The notes: generated from the letters alone by a model not told the origin. Numbered from the stretch's first letter, positions 1 through 6,606 are shown. The stretch: 12,382 nt of DNA from an uncultured Collinsella sp. (GCA_937958315.1 CALFGH010000170.1:1-12382), one strand, 5' to 3'. Numbers and translations are program-made.

Positions 1-638
1 CCACGGCCACCGCGATCGTCACGACCGCCGCGAGGACCGCGGTCCTCGTCCAGGCCCATGGCGACGAGCGGAGCGATAACCTTATCGAGAGCGGCCATCA
101 GCTCGGTGGCCTCCTCATAAGAAAGCTCGGGCAGGAGCTTCTCCTTCTTGTTGGCAAGCTCAACCAGGCCCTCAGCGGCATCCTCGGCAGCGAAGACGAC
201 GATCTTGCGCATATCGCCCTCGGCGTCGTCGATGCGGCCGACCAGATCGGCAGCCTCGGCCTCGGCCATCAGGCCATCGAGCTCACGGAGGCGCATGCCC
301 AGCAGGTCAGACATTTCCTTCTGCTCCATCTTGGGCTTGAGGTCAAGAAGCTTGATGGCGCGCTCGATGTTCGCCATGCGCTCGGCCTTGGCCTCCTCCT
401 CCTTGGAAATAGCAAAGCGACGGCTACGCAGCAGGCGGGCGGCCTTCTGCATCTTGTCCATCAGCTCTTCGTCATCGTAATCAACGGCGGCCTCGACAAC
501 CTCGGCCTCCTCCTCGGCGGAAACCTCGTCAGCAGCCTCAACCTCGGCAGCTTCGGTCTCCACGGTCTCGACTGCCTCGACCTCGGCAGCCATGGTCTCG
601 TTCTCGGTCTCGTTCATGATCTCTTCGTTCTCGGACAT
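1..638 (-). CDS. Acidic protein with putative helix-turn-helix and Arg/Gly-rich tail (partial, 3' end outside window)
   Basis: The reading frame is open on the minus strand from ATG at 638 to the window edge (212 codons, no stop). The start is supported by AAGGAG just upstream (in 639-652, read on the minus strand). Residues 1-55 are dominated by Glu, Ala and Val and look disordered and highly acidic. Residues about 60-150 are charged and helical; the stretch KPKMEQKEMSDLLGMRLREL followed by a leucine/acidic helix resembles a helix-turn-helix of the MarR/winged-helix type. After a second helical part the visible end, from about residue 194, turns into Arg/Gly/Asp-rich sequence (GPRGGRDDRGGRG) typical of disordered, nucleic-acid-associated tails. 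I do not recognise a specific family. A regulator, or an RNA- or chromosome-associated protein, is an inference from the layout of acidic head, HTH-like core and RGG-like tail. It is followed upstream by the antiporter gene on the same strand after a 152-nt gap, so it probably has its own promoter. Confidence 0.75.
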   Translation of the reverse strand, partial: MSENEEIMNETENETMAAEVEAVETVETEAAEVEAADEVSAEEEAEVVEAAVDYDDEELMDKMQKAARLLRSRRFAISKEEEAKAERMANIERAIKLLDLKPKMEQKEMSDLLGMRLRELDGLMAEAEAADLVGRIDDAEGDMRKIVVFAAEDAAEGLVELANKKEKLLPELSYEEATELMAALDKVIAPLVAMGLDEDRGPRGGRDDRGGR

Positions 639-790
639 GAGACTCCTTCTTGGCCCTCTCGGGCATCATCGCCCCATTCGCGGGGCCCGTCGCGCACTCT
701 TTGCGCTTTAAACAATCATGCCTCTCGGCAAAACGTCCATTAGTTTATGGTGTCGCCATCCAATCTAGCTGCAGAATCTATGTGCACACA

Positions 791-2206
791 TTAATGCGAC
801 ATGTGCGACTCGCGACGAGCGTACACCAGCGACGCCACAAACCCGACCACGGCAATTTCAGCCGCCACACGCACGGCAGTTGCAAATCCAATCGCCTGGG
901 CAACGTCCGTCGCAACGCCAGCGGCACCGGCAGTCGCCGCAGAGCTCGAGAGCAGGCCGATAAACAGCGACGGGCCAAGCGATGCGGCAATCATGTTCCA
1001 CGTGTTGAGCAATGCCGTTCCGTGAGGATGTTCAGAGGCAGGCAGCGTCTCCAAGCCGGCCGTTTGCGAGGGGCTCAGCACCAAACCGACTCCGGCATAC
1101 ACCACAACGGTCAGCGCCACGACGACGCCGATGTTCATGCTTGCCGCCGTCATCGATATGGCAGTCTGTCCCGCGGCAATCAGGGCAAAGCCGACCGGCA
1201 GCAGCGGCCATGCGCCGCGGGCGTCCATCACGCGTCCGCCCACAATCGAGGTCACGGCGTTGCAGGCAATCGCCGGCAAAATGAGCAAGCCCGCAATAAG
1301 TGCGGTCATGCCGTATGCACCCTCAAAATAGAGCGGCAACAAAACGCTCATCGAGAACGTCGTCATCATCGACACCACCACAAGCAGGCACGCAGGCCAA
1401 AAACGAACGCTCGCCATGGGACGCACGTTAAGCACCGGATGCTCGAGATTGAGCTGGCGGGCCGCAAACAGGCCGAGCAGCACAATGGCGGCGAAGAGCG
1501 TCACGATGCCGGTAATCAAATCGGTCGAGAACTCGCCTACGGAATACACAAAAGCCGTAACGCCGGCGGCGAGCAAAACAACCGACAGAATATCAAGCGT
1601 GGTGTTCGAGCGCTCTCCGACATTCTGAACATGCTTTACGCCCGCCGCAGCGACCACAATACCGCCCACCAGCGGTACTACGAACACCGCCCTCCAGCCA
1701 AACAACGTGCACATTAGACCACTGATCACGGGTCCAAACGCCGGCCCCAGCGTAATGCAGGCACCACCCAGGCTCAGATACAGACCGAGCTTCTCACGCG
1801 GGGCACAAGACAGCACCACGTTCATCATGAGCGGGAACAAGATGCCCGATCCCGCAGCCTGCAAAATACGACTTGGCAGCAAAACGCTAAACGACGGAGC
1901 GACCAGGCACAGGGCTTCGCCGGCGACCATGCATCCGCATGCGAAAAACAGCAGCTTGCGCGTCGAGAAACGGCCGGACAGGAAGGCCATGATGGCCGTA
2001 AAGATCGACGTCACGATCATGTAGCCCGAAACGAGCCACTGCACCGTGGTGGCACTCACCGAAAAGGCCGCCATAATGTCGTGCAACGCCACGTTAATGA
2101 TGTTCTCGTTAAACGCGGCGACAAAGGCTGCGATATACATTACGACGAGAAGCGCCGCAGTGCCCGATGGCGTTACTCTAACTTGTTGCTGAGATTTGCT
2201 CCCCAT
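791..2206 (-). CDS. MFS drug:H+ antiporter, DHA2 (14-TM) type
   Basis: Predicted inner-membrane proton-coupled multidrug exporter of 471 residues, a typical length for the EmrB/QacA (DHA2) group. Hydrophobic segments run from about residue 18 to the C-terminus. Visible family motifs are a motif-A-like loop (GRFSTRKLL, near 76-84), a motif-B-like Arg segment (SRILQAAGSG) and motif C of antiporters (GPAFGPVISG). The start is the ATG at 2206, with GAGGAAGG (2213-2220, minus strand) upstream. The open frame extends further to 2617, but that part overlaps the divergent deformylase gene and its sequence is not transporter-like. The gene is divergent from the deformylase-like gene at 2412, with 205 nt between the two starts. 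No regulator lies beside it and I see no convincing terminator after it. The substrate cannot be read from sequence; toxic compounds or bile acids would be ordinary guesses. Confidence 0.9.
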   Translation of the reverse strand: MGSKSQQQVRVTPSGTAALLVVMYIAAFVAAFNENIINVALHDIMAAFSVSATTVQWLVSGYMIVTSIFTAIMAFLSGRFSTRKLLFFACGCMVAGEALCLVAPSFSVLLPSRILQAAGSGILFPLMMNVVLSCAPREKLGLYLSLGGACITLGPAFGPVISGLMCTLFGWRAVFVVPLVGGIVVAAAGVKHVQNVGERSNTTLDILSVVLLAAGVTAFVYSVGEFSTDLITGIVTLFAAIVLLGLFAARQLNLEHPVLNVRPMASVRFWPACLLVVVSMMTTFSMSVLLPLYFEGAYGMTALIAGLLILPAIACNAVTSIVGGRVMDARGAWPLLPVGFALIAAGQTAISMTAASMNIGVVVALTVVVYAGVGLVLSPSQTAGLETLPASEHPHGTALLNTWNMIAASLGPSLFIGLLSSSAATAGAAGVATDVAQAIGFATAVRVAAEIAVVGFVASLVYARRESHMSH

Positions 2207-2411
2207 GCATTTCCTTCCTCTTGGAACGACAGTCGCATCGCCCCAGAGGAACAGTCCAGGGCGAAAAATGAGCCCTAGACTTACGCCAGACGCCGTACAC
2301 GACGAGTCTGACAACATGGTCCAACGTCGAAAGATTGTAACGCGGACGCACAGCTTTCCTTCCGCGCTATTATTAAAAGTCCACGAAAGCATAAGACATG
2401 AGGAGCCCGCC

Positions 2412-2822
2412 ATGATTAAGCCCATCATGAAATCCGAGTTCTTTTTGCGCCTTCCTTCCGAAGACGCGGGACCCGACGACGCCGCGACCGGGCAGGACCT
2501 CCTGGATACGCTCAACGAACATGAGCACGAGTGCGTGGGCCTCGCCGCCAACATGATCGGCGTGCGCAAACGCATCATCTGCGTAAAGGACGGCAACAGG
2601 GCGCTGCTGATGTACAACCCTCAAATTCTTGAGCAGGTCAATGACTATCAGACGAGCGAAGGATGTCTCTCGCTGATCGGCGAGCGTCCCTGCACCCGCT
2701 ATCGCCGCATTAAGGTGGAGTATTTGGACGAGAACTTCGTCCACCGCATCAAAAACTTCTCGGGCTACACCGCCGAGATCATCCAGCACGAAATCGACCA
2801 CTGCAACGGAATCGTTATTTAG
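2412..2822 (+). CDS. Peptide-deformylase-like protein, short form, motif I Gln replaced by Met
   Basis: 136 residues, clearly related to peptide deformylase, the metalloenzyme that removes the formyl group from nascent N-terminal Met. Motif II is intact (EGCLS, residues 83-87; C85 is the metal ligand) and so is motif III (QHEIDH, 125-130; ligands H126 and H130, catalytic E127). Motif I, normally GxGxAAxQ, reads CVGLAANM (41-48): the oxyanion-stabilising Gln is Met48. From memory, this AANMIG version is common in short gut Firmicute and Actinobacterium proteins annotated as deformylase, so it is a subfamily trait rather than damage. At 136 residues it is shorter than E. coli Def (about 169) and lacks the C-terminal helix. 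The start ATG at 2412 follows AGGAG (2401-2405, 6-nt spacing); the longer frame from 2196 has no such site and would overlap the divergent antiporter start. A terminator follows at 2838. Housekeeping deformylation is not certain because of Met48. Confidence 0.88.
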   Translation: MIKPIMKSEFFLRLPSEDAGPDDAATGQDLLDTLNEHEHECVGLAANMIGVRKRIICVKDGNRALLMYNPQILEQVNDYQTSEGCLSLIGERPCTRYRRIKVEYLDENFVHRIKNFSGYTAEIIQHEIDHCNGIVI

Positions 2823-2837
2823 TTCCACCGATTCAAG

Positions 2838-2873
2838 AAAGCTCCCTGCAGCCAAGCAACTGCAGGGAGCTTT
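2838..2873. terminator. Bidirectional hairpin terminator between convergent genes
   Basis: Perfect 14-bp inverted repeat: arms 2838-2851 and 2860-2873, 8-nt loop. It lies 15 nt after the deformylase-like stop and 24 nt before the aminotransferase stop. The arms end in AAA/TTT, so RNA from either strand has a GC-rich stem running into U residues. The U tract is short on both sides (TTTC). The stem core CCCTGCA is shared with the terminator at 8879-8910. Confidence 0.8.
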
Positions 2874-2896
2874 CGATTGTATGGAGCCTCTATCCC

Positions 2897-4417
2897 TTAG
2901 CTCTGGCGGTAATGATCGAAGAAGTCGGCGAGGTCTTCGAGGGACTCTTTGAGTACTTCCATGCGCGGCAGGTACACGATGCGGAAGTGGTCGGGCTCAG
3001 CCCAGTTGAAGCCGCCGCCGCGCGTGATCAGGATCTTCTTCTCATGCAGCAGGTCGAGGGCGAACTGCTCGTCATCGGTGATGTTGAACTTCTTAACATC
3101 CATCTTGGGGAAGATGTAGAACGCCGCGCGCGGCTTGACCACCGAGATGCCGTCGATCTTGTTGAGCGCCTCATACACAAAGTTGCGCTGCTCGTAGACA
3201 CGGCCGCCGGGACGGATGTAGTCGTTAACCGACTGATGGCCGCCGAGCGCCGTCTGGACGATCGACTGAGCCGGCACGTTGGAGCACAGGCGCATGTTAG
3301 AGAGCATGTTGATGCCCATGATGAAATCGCTCATGCAGCGCTGGTTGCCCGAAAGCACCATCCAGCCAATACGATAGCCCGCGATCATGTGCGACTTGGA
3401 AAGGCCGCTAAAGGTGACACAGGGCAGATCGGGAGCGAGCGAGGCAATCGAGACGTGCTCGTAGCCGTCCATGCACAGGCGGTCGTAGATCTCATCGGCA
3501 AAGATCATGAGCTGGTGCCTGCGCGCAACCTCGACGATGCCCTCGAGCACCTCGCGCGGGTAGACCGAGCCCGTGGGGTTGTTGGGGTTGATGATGACGA
3601 GGGCCTTGGTCGCACTCGTGATCTTGGACTCCATATCCTCCAGGTCGGGATACCAATCCGCCTGCTCATCGCACAGATAGTGCACGGGATGGCCGCCGGC
3701 AAGGGTTGCGCACGCCGTCCAAAGCGGATAGTCGGGGCTGGGGATCAGAATCTCGTCGCCATTGTCGAGCAGCGCGTTCATCGAAAGCTGAATGAGCTCG
3801 GACACGCCGTTGCCCGTGTAGATGTGCTCCATCTGAACGTTGGGCAGGCCCTTGATCTGCGAGTACTGCATAATCGCCTTGCGCGCAGAGAACAGACCGC
3901 GCGAGTTGGAATAGCCTTCGCAGTCGGGCAGCTGCTGGCGCATGTCCTTGATAACCTCGTCGGGCGTGCGGAAACCGAAGGGCGCCGGATTGCCGATATT
4001 GAGCTTGAGGATGCGCTCGCCCTCGTCCTCCATACGGGCAGCCTCGTCGACGACGGGACCGCGCACGTCATACAGGACGTTATCGAGCTTGGTGGATTTA
4101 GAAAAAGTACGCATGCTGGTGCTCCTTGGAATTTGAGCTGAGGGATGGGGTTCGGGCTTGGAAACGTTACGGGTCGATGATGCCTCGCCTTGATCGGCGC
4201 CACCGGCAAGCAGCCAGGTAGCATCGACCTCCAAAATGCGGGCGAGCAGCTCTGCCACATCGCGCCGCGGAATCGTCTTGCCGCTCACATATTGGCTCAT
4301 CTGACTCTTGCCGAGTTTTTTGCCGAGCATCTCCGATGCGCGGATTACGTCCGACTGGCGAACGTCGCGATCGGACATAGTCTGTCGCAGGCGATCGCTA
4401 AACGTCTCTTGGGCCAC
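2897..4417 (-). CDS. XRE-type HTH domain fused to AlaA-like alanine (glutamate-pyruvate) aminotransferase
   Basis: 506 residues from GTG at 4417, chosen because AGGAGG (4423-4428) sits 5 nt upstream. Residues about 5-75 form a Cro/CI-type helix-turn-helix (GKSQMSQYVSGKTIP, then LEVDATWLLAG). Residues 76-101 are a Ser/Pro-rich linker. Residues 102-506 form a fold-type I PLP aminotransferase that follows E. coli AlaA almost block by block: LNIGNPAPFGF (139-149), IPSPDYPLW (225-233), INPNNPTG (276-283), ADEIYDRL (307-314), SGLSK with Schiff-base Lys341, NVPAQ (380-384) and substrate-carboxylate Arg479 in DHFRI. All key residues are present, so the enzyme should interconvert pyruvate/glutamate and alanine/2-oxoglutarate in the cytosol. 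The fusion differs from MocR regulators, which carry a GntR-type winged helix and a different aminotransferase branch. An in-frame ATG at 4114 has its own strong Shine-Dalgarno and would give a 405-residue enzyme. Autoregulation through the boxes at 4436-4522 is likely but inferred. Confidence 0.9.
   Translation of the reverse strand: MAQETFSDRLRQTMSDRDVRQSDVIRASEMLGKKLGKSQMSQYVSGKTIPRRDVAELLARILEVDATWLLAGGADQGEASSTRNVSKPEPHPSAQIPRSTSMRTFSKSTKLDNVLYDVRGPVVDEAARMEDEGERILKLNIGNPAPFGFRTPDEVIKDMRQQLPDCEGYSNSRGLFSARKAIMQYSQIKGLPNVQMEHIYTGNGVSELIQLSMNALLDNGDEILIPSPDYPLWTACATLAGGHPVHYLCDEQADWYPDLEDMESKITSATKALVIINPNNPTGSVYPREVLEGIVEVARRHQLMIFADEIYDRLCMDGYEHVSIASLAPDLPCVTFSGLSKSHMIAGYRIGWMVLSGNQRCMSDFIMGINMLSNMRLCSNVPAQSIVQTALGGHQSVNDYIRPGGRVYEQRNFVYEALNKIDGISVVKPRAAFYIFPKMDVKKFNITDDEQFALDLLHEKKILITRGGGFNWAEPDHFRIVYLPRMEVLKESLEDLADFFDHYRQS
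4114..4127 (-). promoter_or_regulatory. Internal ribosome binding site and ATG within the XRE-AlaA gene
   Basis: On the minus strand, AAGGAG (4122-4127) lies 7 nt upstream of an in-frame ATG (4112-4114, codon 102 of the fusion). This is exactly where the AlaA-homologous part begins (MRTFSKSTK). Translation from here would yield 405 residues, the length I recall for stand-alone E. coli AlaA. This suggests either dual translation of a fusion and a free enzyme, or a relic of an originally separate gene. Confidence 0.6.
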
Positions 4418-4435
4418 TAGAACCTCCTTGCTGGC

Positions 4436-4522
4436 AAAGTTCAATTTATAGAACACGAATTGAACCAAAGTTCAATTTAGCAAGCAGTATAGCGCGGCGC
4501 ATTATCCGAAAGTTCAATTTCA
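4436..4522. promoter_or_regulatory. Operator-like array of GTTCAATT boxes over the XRE-AlaA promoter
   Basis: Three direct copies of AAAGTTCAATTT lie at 4436-4447, 4467-4478 and 4509-4520. One inverted copy, AATTGAAC, lies at 4458-4465; with the middle copy it makes a perfect 8-bp dyad separated by 4 nt (4458-4477). The direct copies are 31 and 42 bp apart, close to 3 and 4 helical turns, so all would face the same side of DNA. The array starts 18 bp upstream of the GTG start and ends 57 bp before the LysR stop codon. It is the natural candidate target for the encoded XRE domain, perhaps with cooperative or looping repression. The binding protein is inferred. Confidence 0.7.
4486..4491 (-). 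promoter_or_regulatory. Candidate -10 box (TATACT) for the XRE-AlaA gene
   Basis: On the minus strand the hexamer TATACT is one base from the sigma-70 consensus and lies between the middle and distal GTTCAATT boxes. A -35-like TTGAAC inside the distal box is 20 nt upstream, longer than ideal. If this is the promoter, two boxes lie in the 5' leader and one covers the -35 region, a layout suited to repression. Confidence 0.4.
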
Positions 4523-4548
4523 CAATAAAATGTACCGAACCCCGATAA

Positions 4549-4566
4549 TTGTCCCAAAGTGGACAA
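4549..4566. other. Short inverted repeat after the LysR gene
   Basis: TTGTCC and GGACAA (4549-4554 and 4561-4566) are separated by 6 nt, 13 nt past the LysR stop codon. It could be a weak terminator of the LysR gene or another protein-binding dyad. There is no proper U tract, so I cannot decide. Confidence 0.3.
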
Positions 4567-4579
4567 CAGGTACGCGCTT

Positions 4580-5437
4580 TTAGAGATATTCAAGGAAACG
4601 AGCCGCCGCAAGCGAAACGTCAGCGGTGCGGTATATGGCGTTGATCTGCCGATGAGGACGTCCCTCGAGCGGGCGCACGGCGACATCGAACTGGCAGCGG
4701 CGCAAGATGAGCGCCGGAAGAATGCTCACGCCCAGGCCGTCCTCGACCATAGCCATAATCGCATAGTCATCCCAGGTCGACAGTTTTGAGCGCACTGTCA
4801 GCCCCGCGCGGCGAAACAGCGGCGTAATCTCGTCGTCGCTACCCCGTTCCAGCAGAATAAACTGCTCGTTTGCCAAATCGGCAAGGGAAACGACCTCCGC
4901 GGTGGCAAGCGAGGAGTCCGCTGGCACCACGGCCATCAGCTCGTCTTGCACCAACGGCCGCGACGCCATGCCGGCGCCGCGTGGCTCGCGCGGAATAAAG
5001 CCCAGGTCGCAGCGGCCTTCCGCCACCCATTGCTCAATCTCGGAGTAATCACCCATCAACAGCTCGTAATCGACACCCGGATGATCGGCGCGAAAGCGCG
5101 CAATCACCGGCGGCAGCACGTGGGTCGCCACACTCGAAAACGTACCGATGCAGATCTTGCCACGCATGAGCCCACGCATCTCGTCCACGCGTCGCTGTAG
5201 GCGGCCAAACTCTTCGCATAACGCCTCGACTGCCGGCATGACCTGCCGCCCGTCGGCAGAAAGCACCACGCCCTCGCGGCTGCGATCAAGCACCTTAAAA
5301 CCCCAGTCTGCCTCAAGGTCGCCCACCATGCGGCTTACGCCCGACTGCGAATAGCTCAACCGCTCTGCAGCACGCGTAAAGCTGCCGGCACGCACCGTCT
5401 CAAGCAGCACTTGCATCTTTTGGATATTGGTCTCCAC
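4580..5437 (-). CDS. LysR-family transcriptional regulator
   Basis: DNA-binding regulator of 285 residues if started at GTG 5437. The N-terminal winged HTH is plain (residues about 4-62: LLETVRAGSFTRAAERLSYSQSGVSRMVGDLE, split by the usual turn). The substrate-binding domain follows from about residue 85 (GKICIGTFSSVATHVLPPVIARF) and reaches the end; length is normal for the family. The frame also has an ATG at 5458 (292 residues), but that ATG lacks a good ribosome site. AGGTGG precedes the GTG by 9 nt, and MxTNIQKMQ is a natural LysR N-terminus, so I prefer the GTG. The gene is divergent from an EamA-family exporter, the classic LysR layout. A perfect dyad of the T-N11-A type lies between them (5510-5526). 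The inferred role is to activate the exporter gene and repress its own, with a small amino-acid-like ligand. The ligand is unknown. Confidence 0.9.
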   Translation of the reverse strand: METNIQKMQVLLETVRAGSFTRAAERLSYSQSGVSRMVGDLEADWGFKVLDRSREGVVLSADGRQVMPAVEALCEEFGRLQRRVDEMRGLMRGKICIGTFSSVATHVLPPVIARFRADHPGVDYELLMGDYSEIEQWVAEGRCDLGFIPREPRGAGMASRPLVQDELMAVVPADSSLATAEVVSLADLANEQFILLERGSDDEITPLFRRAGLTVRSKLSTWDDYAIMAMVEDGLGVSILPALILRRCQFDVAVRPLEGRPHRQINAIYRTADVSLAAARFLEYL

Positions 5438-5482
5438 GGCACGTCCCCACCTTTGCATGAGTTTTTGTCATGTTTGCCATGC

Positions 5483-5488
5483 ATTATA
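5483..5488 (-). promoter_or_regulatory. Candidate -10 box (TATAAT) for the LysR gene
   Basis: The minus strand reads TATAAT, a perfect consensus -10, 45 nt upstream of the GTG start. No clear -35 lies at 17 bp, as often at regulated promoters. The LysR-type dyad at 5510-5526 sits just upstream. Confidence 0.45.
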
Positions 5489-5509
5489 TTCGCTTTTCTT
5501 CTAGAGCCA

Positions 5510-5526
5510 GTTCACCCATAGTGAAC
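5510..5526. promoter_or_regulatory. LysR-type operator in the LysR/exporter intergenic region
   Basis: GTTCAC and GTGAAC form a perfect 6-bp dyad around CCATA. The inner part fits the T-N11-A rule of LysR boxes (T5512, A5524). It overlaps a -35-like TTCACC (5511-5516) that has a -10-like GATATA 17 bp downstream (5534-5539) for the exporter gene. It lies upstream of the LysR -10. The position fits control of both divergent genes by this LysR protein; binding is inferred. Confidence 0.6.
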
Positions 5527-5555
5527 ATGCTCGGATATAGAGGGGATGTCAGCGC

Positions 5556-6467
5556 ATGAACAACGGACTGTTTACGTACTTAGCAGCATTGCTATTGTTT
5601 GGCTCCAACGGCATCATTGCCGCTGCCATCGCGCTGCCGAGCTCCGATATCGTGCTCCTGCGCACGTTTTTGGGCGCCCTCTCGCTTGTCACCATCCTCG
5701 CCATCACCCAACACCATAAACTGCAGGCGCCATCTCGTCCCCGCGAAGCCGCAGCACTCCTTCTCTCGGGAGCCGCGCTGGGTGCCAGCTGGATTTTTCT
5801 GTTCCGTGCCTACCAGACGATCGGCGTCGGCGTATCCTCGCTGCTGTACTACTGCGGCCCCATCATTGTCATGGCGCTCTCCCCGCTCATCTTTGGCGAA
5901 AAGCTGACCGGCGGCAAAATCGCCGGCTTTATCGCCGTTGCTTGCGGTGCTTTTCTCATTGCAGCGCAAGGTCTAGGCGGCAATATGCCCATTGCGGGTA
6001 TCGCCTGCGGCATCGCCTCGGCATTTTGCTATGCACTGATGGTCATCGCCAGCAAGGGTGCGCCGCACATCGAGGGTCTCGAGAACTCCACGCTCCAGGT
6101 GAGCGCCGCCTTTGTGACCGCGCTGGTCCTTACGCTCTTCACGCAAGGTGCCCCCTCGTTCCTCTCCCCCAGCATTGCCGCCGGCATCGATTGGCACGCC
6201 GTTGCCATGCTCGGCATTGTCAACACCGGACTCGGTTGCCTGCTCTACTTTAGCGCCGTCGCCAAACTGCCCGTGCAGACCGTCGCCGTCGTCGGCTACC
6301 TTGAGCCGCTTTCGGCCGTCGTGTTCTCGGCCGTCCTTTTGGGCGAAACCATAACACCGGTCCGCCTGATGGGCGCCGCGTTTATCATCGGCGGCGCGAT
6401 TTTTTGCGAACTCGCCGGCAAACGCGCAAACACCAAGGCTGGCATCGCCCAGACAGCACGTGCTTAA
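5556..6467 (+). CDS. EamA/DMT-family transporter (probable metabolite exporter)
   Basis: 303 residues, almost entirely hydrophobic, with about ten membrane segments arranged as two EamA repeats (roughly residues 5-135 and 148-290). This is the standard size and layout of the drug/metabolite transporter superfamily (RhaT/YdcZ/EamA types). The second repeat ends in the typical block PVQTVAVVGYLEPLSAVVFSAVLLGE, where the Glu-Pro pair near the end of a helix is a family hallmark. The start is ATG at 5556 with GAGGGG about 10 nt upstream. It is transcribed divergently from a LysR gene, as is common for amino-acid or metabolite exporters. Substrate is not readable. A 10-bp perfect hairpin follows 34 nt after the stop. 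Confidence 0.92.
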   Translation: MNNGLFTYLAALLLFGSNGIIAAAIALPSSDIVLLRTFLGALSLVTILAITQHHKLQAPSRPREAAALLLSGAALGASWIFLFRAYQTIGVGVSSLLYYCGPIIVMALSPLIFGEKLTGGKIAGFIAVACGAFLIAAQGLGGNMPIAGIACGIASAFCYALMVIASKGAPHIEGLENSTLQVSAAFVTALVLTLFTQGAPSFLSPSIAAGIDWHAVAMLGIVNTGLGCLLYFSAVAKLPVQTVAVVGYLEPLSAVVFSAVLLGETITPVRLMGAAFIIGGAIFCELAGKRANTKAGIAQTARA

Positions 6468-6501
6468 TAGCCCCTGCTCTGAAATACTACCTGCGTACAT
6501 G

Positions 6502-6525
6502 AATAATCCCCAGATGGGGATTATT
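6502..6525. terminator. Perfect 10-bp hairpin between exporter and kup genes (weak terminator or operator)
   Basis: AATAATCCCC (6502-6511) and GGGGATTATT (6516-6525) pair perfectly around a 4-nt loop, AGAT. It lies between two genes of the same orientation. GTCTAAAAC follows rather than a U tract, so rho-independent termination would be inefficient. A protein-binding dyad for the downstream potassium transporter is the alternative. Confidence 0.45.
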
Positions 6526-6606
6526 GTCTAAAACACCCCGATGTGCCAAACTGCTCTTATATGTATAAAGATGGCATAAAGGTCTACTGCTCTTTGCAGA
6601 GGCCAG

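Noticed and set aside
653..686. Short GC hairpins upstream of the acidic-protein gene
   Set aside because: Arms of 4-5 bp in GC-rich sequence are expected by chance, and no U tract follows.
650..1717. 355-codon open frame on the plus strand
   Set aside because: It is antisense to the MFS gene, rich in Arg and His as expected for the shadow of a GC-rich membrane protein, and has no family features.
2258..2276. AGGGC/GCCCT inverted repeat in the antiporter leader
   Set aside because: Only 5 bp with a 9-nt loop in GC-rich DNA; too weak to call an operator or attenuator.
2207..2617. N-terminal extension of the MFS frame to 608 codons
   Set aside because: The extension overlaps the divergent deformylase-like gene, is not transporter-like, and the ATG at 2206 has a good Shine-Dalgarno.
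2912..4141. 409-codon open frame on the plus strand
   Set aside because: Antisense shadow of the aminotransferase gene, which has complete family motifs.
6468..6606. Possible c-di-AMP (ydaO-type) riboswitch before kup
   Set aside because: The leader is only 139 nt and shows none of the conserved core I would expect; only a simple hairpin is present.
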